Part shown: one piece after another, positions 46,538 through 57,044 of the stretch
Numbering within the stretch: position 1 is the first letter of the stretch
How the letters are laid out: every line of letters begins with the position of its first letter
Origin: Ancylostoma caninum
Lineage: Eukaryota > Nematoda > Chromadorea > Rhabditida > Ancylostomatidae
NCBI GenBank assembly: GCA_037903475.1
Contig: JBAJFG010000151.1
Location: 1 to 64,000, forward strand
Direction: 5' to 3'
Length of the DNA stretch: 64,000 bases
Translations under genes and position numbers: made by a program
The notes under the pieces: generated by a model
Database searches by the model: none
Told to the model about the DNA's origin: nothing
The model's input: the letters and a program-made list of their open reading frames with translations, nothing else

Positions 46538-49500
46538 TCATCGATTGCCGCCATACACATAATGCACTCGATTCTGTACATTGCTCCGCAGACTATGCAT
46601 CCACTTCTCAGGATAGTTAGTATATGAAAAATTGCCCATTTCTTCAACTTCTTTCAGCCATATTCGTCCCCATTCACCGAGGTGCACGTCTCGATAATGC
46701 CTAATACAATAAGAGAATACTTTGGCACTTCAACGATCGCATCTTTAGCTATCACTTTGTATAAGATTACTGAATACTCTTGGGTGCCAGTATCGATAAG
46801 GCGGGCATGATATATCATAATCCCTGCCACAAAATGATGCTCAAGAGGCTCCAGATTTAGCTTCGTTCTGATAGGTTGGGTAAAAAATGCCAAATGTATA
46901 CCTGACAACACCATCTTCTGGATCGACTTCATGTAATCGGTATGCATCGGTGAATTGGTCGACGTAGTGCACATTCATAATTAGGACCTGAACATAGTCA
47001 GTACTATCGTTGATGCTCGACATTCGCTTTTTTTTTACTTTTCGTCTCTTAGAAATTTTTCGACTTTGAGAAATTTCATAGACTATCACGTTGTGACAGT
47101 GATGAAACGGACGACCCACACCTGCGTCAGAACAGTCCAAAAAAATCTTAACATTTTAGAAGAATAAATGTCAAAAACAATTGAGCAGAAAGTACACGAT
47201 AAAACTCTAAAAAAAGCGGCTGAGGGCATGAGATGACAACTTTCATTTTTTTCTTTTTTTAACAGTAATTACGCGCATGCCCGCAACAAGGACAGAGGGG
47301 GCGCGTTTGGGCTCAACCAAAAAAGGGGCGTAGCAGGCGGTGCCCCATGGATACGCACGCTTCGCGCCGCCGCTGAGTGACAGCCAGGAAGCCTCACGCA
47401 GACGGGTGCAATTCCTAAACTGTAATTTTTGAAATCCTCCCGAAATTCCCATAGGAGGCTATTTGCTGTACTTATCACGAAATCGATGTCCGCCAGATGC
47501 GGACGAAATTTTCGTGTTCAGCACATGAAACATCCCCACTGCACAATTTTTCGAGAGGATTCTACAAAATATCTGCAAGCGTATGCATTCTTGATTCGAA
47601 AGCGTATTAGTTCCCTTATATTTATTGAATTTTTCGAATCTTTTTTTGAACGAACGCTTCAGATGACGAATTTATTTCTAATGTTCCCTAGCAGTAATTC
47701 TTTGTTGCTCGTGAGTATAGCCCATTCAACCGGCAGTCGGTAGTGCCAGAAGGACTACGGACTGAGACGCAGTCGTTTTCAATCAATTTAAAAATATGCT
47801 TCTGCACAACCGCCCATCCTACCTTCAGACTGTGAATGCACCAATGTCGACTTCAGCATGAACCGCCCATAGAAGCAGTCGAAACCCCACCTTCACCCAC
47901 CTTCATATAATTATTTTCACCGCCCAGATCGTTTGTGACATCATAGGGATAACTATAGATAACGGTGGGAACATGCCAAGCAGAATTAAGATCACGATAT
48001 GAAACGAGGACAAGAACTTTATAAGTCGGAAAACCTAGTCCTATAGTACAATTGTTATCCTTCTTCTTAAAAATCCTAAAGCATAACCAACCTGAATTTT
48101 CTATAAAAAATATCTTAGCATTTATACATTCAAGGTCAAACATTTCTTCCGCAATTTTGATAACATTTATAGAAGGCTGTCAAAATGGTTGTTCATGCAA
48201 ACCTTTTCCGGATCGACTATACATTTAGCAGTATGGCCTGGCGGTCCCACGTGTGAAGTGTTGTGGTATCGAACTGTTGGCATCCAGGTAGCAATCTGAA
48301 ATGAAATTCTTAATAAAAGATGTAAAACAATGAGCCGAAACCTTTTTTTCAATGGGTAGTCCTTTTCAGAGTGCGAGACTGCGAATGTACCGATTTCTAC
48401 GCCACCAGACTCTTTATAAAAATGTTTCTGATTGCATGGTTGTAAGCAAAAAAGACCTTTCTTTTCTACTCCACAACTCATCTTGTGAAAATATTGGAAC
48501 ATGTTTAGTTTCTCATGTCTTCAGGATGTCGATGCACTTGGTGGTCTAACAATCTTAGACTTACCCAACGTAAGGTTCAGAATTAGAAACACATGAAATC
48601 TCAGACTCAAGAATATTACTTTGTTGACACGGTTATCATTGAATTGTGGGCCCTTCTCGTTCGGGAATCATGGCAGTTTGGAATCATATTCTCACCTGTT
48701 TTTTATCCACGTATTTCGCTGGCATCGACTCATTCTTGAGGATCCATCGTTGTCGAAACTGAATGCCACCAATAGACGAATCGGAAATATTCCTTAAGAA
48801 ACAACTATACTAATAACAACCATGTAATTCGCATACATTCAAGTTCGTAAGTTACAAAAATCGTCTGGAGGCCTATGTGAGTTTGCAGATGGATCTCACA
48901 CCATCTACCAAAACTTCATGGTTTTGTGATGTACTGATCTTGTACTATAACTAAACAGGGGGTGCAATAGTGCGAGGCTTCCCTTAAATGCAATGCAATA
49001 GTAACTGTACTTTTAAAAAAATAGGTTCAAAGACTGTTTCGTTACTCTATTTTTCGTATCTAGTGGCAGAAAAGCAGGGGGGTTCTCATGTTCCTTCAGT
49101 TACAATTAAGTATCAATTAGCAATTAGGAAGCAGTAGTTGTGCAGGCTCACTATCATATTTGGTAAGGTGAGCTTTCCCACGTACCAGAGATAATCAGCT
49201 AATGTTCCGTGGTATTGGGTAGGTGTGAGACGTTCATCAAGGTCGACAAATGCCACCCACTGAGAATGTCCTTTAGCCCTGCTTAAACATTCCTGAAAAG
49301 TTCTCATAATATTTGTTCATCTACTTCTACTATGATACGTTGTGAGGTTGAGAGCGTATACCTGGAGCTCTACAACTTGCCATTCATCGTCGTTTCTCTG
49401 GAAGCGGTCGTGAAGCACTACGACCTCTACCTCGCCAGTACGAACATAGTCATCCAAGAGAATTCGACTGTATTCGTCGATGTATTTGATGTAGACGTAG

Positions 49501-52500
49501 AAATGCGTAGCTCCCTTGAAGAATGGATGACAAAAGAGATCCATAGGGAACTGTTTAGATCTCTAATCTCCAAGGCATCAGATCCATTACCGGATTCATG
49601 AACGCTTCCAGGTGAGCTCCAATGTTCCCAGTGAACGGGCGAATTTCAAGAAAAAAACTATTGATGAACTCCAAAAATAGCTACATTCCGGCCACAGTTG
49701 CCCGAAACTGCGTAGTAAATGGCCGAAATTCCGCCTGCTTCGAAAGAAAAACCTCCATTTTGAGGGAACAGGAAAATTTTGGCCTCTCTGGGACTGTTCA
49801 CAAATTCAGCTTCAGTAAGCACACAAGATGTCCTAGCAATGAATAGCTGTCCCTGCTAAGAAAATACCAGTTACGTACCTGTAATTTGTAGTGCTCTATG
49901 AACTCTGCCAACAATAGCCACTTTGGCTCCTTTCCATAAATGGGAGCAACACATACTGAGAAGAAGTGCTCCAGTTCTGAACAAAGGCATAGATAAAATA
50001 TTCTTAACCACATCTTCAGAATTCGTCCCTCAAATCCTAATCTCTATACATAGAAATGAATGTCTGTATGTATGCGTGTATGTGTGTATGTAAGGAATAG
50101 AAATCGCAGAGAGATAACCGGCTGCGTGACAAGAGGTACGCTGCTGGTCTGTGATTGGTCGATTCATGCGCGCGTCGCGGCTGCAGCCTTCTAGGGTACG
50201 AGCAGTTCTGCGTGGGTATGGACAATGTTTTTGAGCTTGAGAGGGACAGATGAGTGTTATCGGAAGCCATAAACTGTGGGAAGGTGGCCACCACTGTCAT
50301 TTAGCGCGTCAACTTTGAAGAAAGAACCCGTACTTGAAAAGCGTACGCGTGGTGCGGCCGCGTCGCGGCGTACGTCTTGACCGCCACCCGAGATAACCGA
50401 TCGGGACCAAACTTTGCACACGTGTACTATAAGGCCGCGGAAGTTTTGGGCTACTTTTCGCCGGACCCTGTCGATTGGTTTATCGATTATGTCGATTTTA
50501 TTGATTTTTCGCTATTTTTGCCCCGGGCGCGGTGAAGACGTGTCTACTAGGGTATGTCAATACGCTGAACACGAGTAGGACAACCATTTTGTACCACACT
50601 ATCGATTTATCGATTTCATTGACGTTTTTATTTTCCGTGGGGGGCGGGCAAGGATATGTCTGCTGTGGTTTCCCAATACGTACGAATATGACAACCATTT
50701 CGTACGACACTATCGAGTTATCCATTTTATTGATTTTTCGGTATTCTCAAGGTTCGGCAAACCGTGTCTTCTGAGATTTTCCGAAAAGTTCAACGTGAAT
50801 ATGGCAAGCATTTTGGAAGAATTTACCAACCAAACAACTTCACCTTATTTTTGAGGGAAGGGGGGAATGAAAAAGTGTCACTTAAGCTGACCACCAAATG
50901 ATGAATGTATCGATAGGATCCTTTTGGCTCAACAAATGTTATCATCAGCTTTAAATACCTAGAAGATATCTAGAAGACCCGAGCAAAGCCGGGCACACCG
51001 TCCAGTAGTAGGTCTGTTTTTCCATCAATTCATAAACTAACCATCCTTGGTACGGTCGACAATTGGTACAGGATAGGAATAGTCCCCATGAGAAGTGTCC
51101 GACAGTGACACAAAGGCAGTTCCTTTTCGTCGGAGACAGTACACAGCAAATTCCGGGAACACCCGGGTCTGGAATGGTTGGCCTATCTCTGTTCTTGCTT
51201 GGTCGAAATAGCGGCAGTAGATGACGTCACTAAAAGAAAATGGATAAAGCAGTCTTTCACTGTAACTGCTCAATGCTCAGTTGAAGAGCTGGGTACAGTG
51301 AAATAAGAGAGAACAAAATTTGATTTCTCACAGAATTATGGAATGGTGATTTTCCAAAGCTGTGTCTAAATAGGTATTGAAGATTTTTCAGCGCCGCTAG
51401 TGTAGATGTAGAATTGAAGAGGGATTTCTTCTAGTCATATCTTAGGATTTCCCACGAGAATTGAGAATTCTAGAGACGTTTTCGAACAGGCACAAAATTC
51501 GAACTGTGAGAAATTACGTATGTTCGAAATACTGCGGCAAACGAACAACAATTCGTCGCTAAAATAGAAAGTACCCGGGCGTGATTGGCCAATTTTTGTT
51601 CAGTACTTACGTAACATTTGGTCAGAAGGAGACGTGTAGCATACCCATATTTCCCCCTCGACGTGATCGTTACAGTTACTTGCTCGAGGAACTCATAAGC
51701 AGCAATAAGTGAAATTCCTTGTTTATTTCCACTCTGTAATAGAATTAGGTTCACAACAACAATCTATTTTTCTTTCAAATCTAGAAAGATTTAAAAGACG
51801 GCAACAGCTAACCCGCCTTCCGACCGCTTGTATCATAACGTCATTGTAAAATTTTTGATGAGGGATTGTCGTCGCGTCATGGCTGGTCTCAACTGTAGCA
51901 AAAAAATCGGGAGGCTTTGTGATGCTTGGAGGTGTTGGGCAGGTTGCAGCTGGAACACCTTCAATTTGGTTCACATTTGCAAGGTCCGCAGAAAATCAAC
52001 AAAAAACCAAAACTAAATCAACTGAGCTCAAATACGCAATCCTCCTCACGAGTTGCGTATATTTTATCGGACTGGCCGCCTAGGTAACGCTGGATTCCAA
52101 TATTCTCCCGATGTCAGCTATTCTCGCAATTTTTTCCATCACACATCCACATGAAAAGTTACTTTCCGATGCGATGATACATTCTCTCTTTTGCTTTCAC
52201 CAAATTTCTTAGATGCCTATGAACCCGTCATAGACAGTCACTTCCTTCCGCGAGGATGTGCTTCAGATAAATCTAGTAGCTGTGGAAAAATTTCCGTGAG
52301 CAACACGGAAATGCGAATACTCATTCGAATTTCAAGTTGAGATTGTTGTTGGGATACTTGAACAGAGATTGTTCTATCAATGTTTGTTTTCTTTTTTTCT
52401 TGTTGTACCTTTTTGTACGCTTCCCTCGGAAAGTGTAATAACTATAACTTAACATATGAAAATGAGCACAAATAAGCGCGCTGGAGCTACCCTCCGAAAC

Positions 52501-53014
52501 CTGTGAACCAGCTTTGCGGGGCTAGTACCAATAGAGTTCTAACACCACATATACGGTATGTGCTATTCAATACCTCTCCCACTGGTGGACCACTTGCATC
52601 ACGTCTTCCCCGTCTTGGGTTCGACGCTCCATTACCCATCGGTGAGCTCGTATCCTAGCCTCTCCCACACTAGAGCCAGCACCCAACACCCCACTGCCTC
52701 GCTCCACTCATGCAACCATATAGTTACGTTTTCCATAGTGATAGGCGGGCATCTTCTACATTGGAGGAACACTATCATGGAGTTTTCTTCGCTCTTGGGC
52801 CAGGGCTTACCCATCTGGGGAAGAACTCGTGCTAGAACCTGGTGGTCGTGACTGTAAACGTACCACTGGGTGTAGTGCAGTTGCATGGTAGCAACCGAGA
52901 AAGCCGAATCTTTCTGAAGGTTGACAAGTTCCCAACAGCGTGTAGTTCGATCAGCACGAATGTTGATAAAGCGAGTGCCAGGATGAAGAGAAGACCTGCT
53001 TTCCAGTCTGGCAT
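46538..53014 (-). CDS. GT92 glycosyltransferase, paralog E (434 aa, 11 exons)
   Basis: Exons: 53014-52864, 51892-51813, 51733-51645, 51229-51042, 49976-49879, 49514-49362, 49292-49186, 48792-48696, 48295-48203, 46987-46902, 46700-46538; 1305 nt, open. Exon 1 has a helix at about residues 6-23 (AGLLFILALALSTFVLIE). The catalytic part has NKQGISLIAAYEFLEQVTV (PKMN of the others replaced), YCRYFDQARTEIGQPF, FPEFAVYCLRRKGTAF, PIYGKEPKWLLLAEF, FVDLDERLTPTQYHG (DxD at D270/D272), [16 protein letters not shown] and HYRDVHLGEWG, ending YVYGGNR. Exon 2 is only 80 nt, chosen because its acceptor follows a strong T-tract; a longer in-frame exon 2 ending at 51958 is possible. An in-frame upstream Met (53107) would add 31 residues. 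This is the most 5' gene of the array and, with A, the most diverged. Confidence 0.86.
50041..51008 (-). mobile_element. Dispersed repeat H, copy in intron 4 of paralog E
   Basis: Begins with a TGTATGTATGCGTG run (about 50068-50092). Further in come AACCGATCGGGACCAAACTT, ~115-bp units with GACAACCATTTTGTACC and ATCGATTTATCGATTTC, and the end AGCAAAGCCGGGCACACCGTCC. It is the inverse of the 23130-23980 copy and nearly complete. It accounts for most of this 1065-nt intron. Confidence 0.6.
52571..52855 (-). repeat. Degenerate M60 minisatellite tract in intron 1 of paralog E
   Basis: Diverged units with cores such as CTCTCCCACACTAGAGCC, ACGTTTTCCATAGTGATAGG and CTCTTGGGCCAGGGC recur at about 60-67 bp. 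They align with the units at 62565-62895 on the same strand. The tract ends less than 15 bp before the exon 1 splice donor of paralog E. Confidence 0.5.
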
Positions 53015-55260
53015 GATAGTTATGAGTTTCTTGAGATTCTTGAGCACTAGGGCTGTTCTCGCTAGTATTCGGCGTCCGTCTTCCTGGAACAATGGATATT
53101 TGAACATGAACAGTTTCTTTCACTACACATGCTCTATTTCAAAGCTGATAGCCATTCGCCAGTTACAATAAAGATTACTCAAAAATAGGCTCTGTATTAC
53201 AAAAAGGAGGAGTTTGACTGAGCAGGGTAAGAACATATTTATTGTTCTCGGGCACCAAGTGTAGGAAAGGAGATTTTGAACTTTAACAGAGTCCTTGAGT
53301 TTTTTTTTTCTAGCAGCAGTCTTTTTTGGCATTCTGTTTCCTTTTCACATTGTGTTTTATACTATTCGAGCACACTTCTTTGCTTCCACTTTTCTCAGCC
53401 GAAGTGAATAGAAGTACCTCCTGCAAAAAGGTGAAAGTCACATAGGTGTCCACGCCACGTAATATAGTGAAAACATAACACAGGATGGCTAATTATTATG
53501 GTAACATTGTATTGGCTCATCCTTCTCTGATTTATTCTTGTTGCTTGTTCTTGGGAGTCATGGTTATTTACTTGTTGATTCTTATCACCTCAATACTCGG
53601 ACATAAAAACCACAGTTTCTGGTACACAGTAATTCAAACGAATAACGAGCTGGAAAAAATTGTGATGGAAATGGAAGTGGAAGGTCTGACAAAATACGTA
53701 GAGAACTCGAAAAGGCATGGATTTCCCAACGATTTTGAGATTAATAGACTCAACCCACTGGGCCGTTCTACTTGCCGAGACAGTGACCCTATCAAAATTC
53801 CATGGAGATGTGAACTTGGTTGATTTCCCTCTCGCAAATTTGAATGGAGCTTATTTTGGTAAGGAGTTAGTTCGACTATATCCGTTACGTGCTACCGCCA
53901 ACAAAATTATCAAATGTCTTACCCTCGATTTGCCAAAAGATGCATGATACTTTGAGAATCAGTGTTTGTTTTTGTTTATTGTTCAATGAGAAACAAAAAT
54001 GTGGGTCGTATGCGCACTTCTCCAGCACAACTCGAGCGCACGTTTCTTGTTCGTTCAATTCTACGTAACTGTCGTACGAAAGGCTGACCCAATACTTGTG
54101 TGAAGAACTTAAAGTCTGATGTTGTGAGGATTTGAGGCAGACGTGTGATGGAAAGATTCGCGGCAAAAGCTGCGTATCCGTCTTGAGTCTTTATCGCTGA
54201 AAATTCTTTCGCCCAGAGCGACGAAGATAGCTTGACGACAGAGAAAGGAAGAAAATTTAAGCATATAATGTTGAAGTTGACGTCACGGATGTACGGAGAC
54301 GTTAGCAATCCTCTAGACTCTTTGCATGTTCAGTACGATATCCCTCTAGACTTTCTGTAAGTTCAGTACGATATCAACCATACCTTTGCGATGTAGAGAA
54401 TGAAAGAACAAAAAATAAAGAAGCAAAGATGTCACGTCGTTGGTTCAAGCTTGGTTGGAATAAGTTTTAGATAAGTGCTTCTTTCTGTCACCATAATTCT
54501 GGTCCAATCTGTAGGCCCTTTTCACGAGGTTGTTGAAGGCACTTTGTGGTTAGGTCAGAAATCTTGCAGAATCTGACTAAACCAGTCAGAGCTGTAGTGG
54601 TAAGTAAGCTACCTAAATAATAGTCAACGCATTTCGAACTATATAGGGACGAAATAGAGAACAACACAATTAGACGATCTGGGTCTCATAGACTTCGAAT
54701 GAGGAGGAAGTGGTGCTGTTTTCATAACTGTACCCCGAGGTATTGATCAGAAATGCTACGTACAGTAAGGATTCAGACTACGGCTGATCAAACGGACGCC
54801 AACGACGGACAACGCATGGAACGATTTGGTGAACACAGTATTATTATTGAATGTTTGCTAAGAAGAGGTTTTCTCTCTCAATCTCAATGAAGGCTAGGAA
54901 ATACTGGAAAAAGCCCAAGTAAATGATTGCACGCCCAAGTCATAGGGATATGAGGCCTAAAATCTTTCGAGGACTACATAATTTTCATGGGATACCTTCG
55001 GGGAAATGTAAAAAGGAGGTAATGTAAGGCCCTCAAAAAGAAGACAGGTATTTGTGGTAATCATGACTTGTAATAACGCGCTTAGCCGTTTGCGTGTCTG
55101 TGAGTGTACGTGTGTCAGAGCGTTACGATATAAGTCCAGCCACTTTCCGAGTTAGAATTGAGCGGTTGACCAGCATCGATAACACATTAGTTGATATCTA
55201 CGATATCCTAACAAGCGACTCGGTTTAATTTACCAGCACTGCTCGAAGAAATTGATGGGC
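53015..55260. other. Region upstream of paralog E
   Basis: Contains the presumed promoter of E, one ORF (53485-53823) listed separately, and a 34-bp imperfect tandem duplication (54309-54376, unit with TTCAGTACGATATC). Otherwise nothing recognised. Confidence 0.5.
53485..53823 (+). CDS. Hypothetical small membrane protein ORF (112 aa)
   Basis: Head-to-head with paralog E. The ATG follows ATAACACAG and one base, an acceptor-like context. The ORF has one strong hydrophobic helix at about residues 15-37 (YSCCLFLGVMVIYLLILI) and a charged tail with NNELEKIVMEMEVEGLTKYV and RRP-less polar end RSTCRDSDPIKIPWRCELG before TGA. The next frame (to 53947) stays open past the stop, so a splice or a frameshift near 53780-53820 is possible. 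No family recognised. Confidence 0.3.
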   Translation: MANYYGNIVLAHPSLIYSCCLFLGVMVIYLLILITSILGHKNHSFWYTVIQTNNELEKIVMEMEVEGLTKYVENSKRHGFPNDFEINRLNPLGRSTCRDSDPIKIPWRCELG

Positions 55261-55261
55261 G

Positions 55262-55590
55262 AATGCCGGCGGTAAGCGTACGCCGGCGCCCGAAAGTGGG
55301 GAAACGGGTCCACTGCTGTTATAAAGGTGCGCCGGCGCCAAAAGTGAGCGAGATGGGTCCACTGCTGTTATAAAGGTGCGCCGGCGCCAAAAGTGAGTGA
55401 GACGGGTCCACATGCTGTTATAAAGGTACGCCGGCGCCAAAAGTGAGGGAGACGGGTACACTGCTGTTACAAAGGTGCGCCGGCGCCCGAAAGTGGGGAG
55501 ACGGGCCCATTGCTGTGATAATGGTGCGCCGGCGCCAGAAGTGAGGGAGACGGGTACACTGCTTCAAAAGAGTGCGCAGGTGCCGATCTG
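55262..55590. repeat. 49-bp GC-rich minisatellite
   Basis: Six units of 49-51 bp, each with GTGCGCCGGCGCCAAAAGTG, then GGGTCCACTGCTGTTATAAA (start points near 55275, 55327, 55376, 55425, 55476 and 55526), with a degenerate seventh at the right end. The unit includes the palindrome GGCGCC. Forty-nine is not a multiple of three, so the ORFs through it are not meaningful. Confidence 0.9.
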
Positions 55591-55599
55591 TTTGGAAAC

Positions 55600-57040
55600 G
55601 GAAAGAGGCAGGTGTTGCTTTAGGAGCTTGCCTGCGCTGATTAGCGATGAAACACTACAAAAAAAAGTTCTCCGCCAAGTAAGAGCCGTATCGCAGTGCA
55701 GTAGTGGTAACGGTCTAAGAATGGCACCGAGTAGTAGGAGTGAGGATGGTAAAGCACATTCGCCTCCTTTGTTCACCTCACAACCCCTCCTGTGTTTGCT
55801 TCATCTCATTTCTGCCTAACCATACCCCACCGTCCTCATTCATAGACTCAAGATACCTCTCATCACCTCAGCTACCATAACATGCAAAAATGGGAATCAT
55901 TTTATCCCACCGCTCCACTGCAAATCGGTAGCTGATAGCTAAGTATTTCAATCAAAAGAGCTACACTTGTGCCAAGACGGTGGGATACTGCTCTGAAGCA
56001 GCTCCACTGACGTAAAAAAAAGTCAACAGGAGAAAGAAACGTGATGCTGCATTTTCCGTTGATTTTCTACTGATTGTACAATAAATTTTATACTGGTGTA
56101 GATATGAGAAGAATTAATGCGAGCGAGGCGAGTATTGGAGGAAGTCTGGAAGTCCGGCGCCAGGCAGACGGACAGACTAGTGTAACACATAAAAGAGAAA
56201 AAATTTTTCCCACCATGAATAAACAGGAGCTGATCTAACAGAACTTTGTTGTTTTGATTCAGCTTTCACAGTATCCCGCTGTGATCAAGTTGCCTATACA
56301 GCAAGACATCAAAATATGTGGGACTCATTGGTTTGTGTAGGCCTCCGCCAGACACTGTTTTGCTCTTTTTTTTTGAGTAGGATTTATTGAATGGTGTCTA
56401 GTCCTCAAATAACATTGCCTGCATATTCTGCTATTTAAAAAGTGTGATCTCTTCCTTGGATAAGTTCGCTGAGGTTCCGCAACGGAAACTGTGCGATGAA
56501 CATGGGGATCTCGTTGGTTCTTATTAGAAAGTGGTCATCAAAGTTCTTTTATTGGCTCCTCAAGAGTTTACCATGTAGTACAAACCAATGTTGTAGGATC
56601 ACCACAATCCAATCGTTGCGGAATCGATTATGAATTGTGTACGTCAATGGACCCATATTTACAACGATGATTTCCAGTGAAGAATATGGCGCCGTGCATA
56701 TGTAACGGCATGTTTGGAAACAGTTATCAATCCCTGTGATGTCATCCATGTCGTTCTTCCTTTTTCCTTTTTATCATTATATTAATATTACTTTCTCAAA
56801 TTAGGCGTTGATTTTGCGGCGGAGCTGGTTAGGTTTGATGGAATGAAACTTCGTAGATTTTTCATGCGCAGAGGTGTCGTTGATTTCTTGCTATCATATT
56901 TTCGTCATAAGCAAAAACGGGAGGGGTTAAACAGCCAATTCAAAACCTTGAGTCGATTCTGCATGCTTTAACACTTTTATCATAACAAGTTTACTATACT
57001 CCGGTTCATCGACCCGGAAGCAGATGCACCAAACATCACT
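55600..57040. other. Non-coding region without recognised features
   Basis: AT-rich sequence with scattered short ORFs, none with motif or splice support. I see nothing further in it. Confidence 0.4.
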
Positions 57041-57044
57041 GCAT

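Noticed and set aside
53976..54308. 110-codon minus-strand ORF upstream of paralog E
   Set aside because: No motif, no acceptor next to the Met and no homologous stretch upstream of other paralogs; not supported as an extra exon of E.
55225..55461. ORFs through the 49-bp minisatellite on both strands
   Set aside because: The period is not a multiple of three and the reading frame rotates between units. Open frames are a by-product of the repeat.
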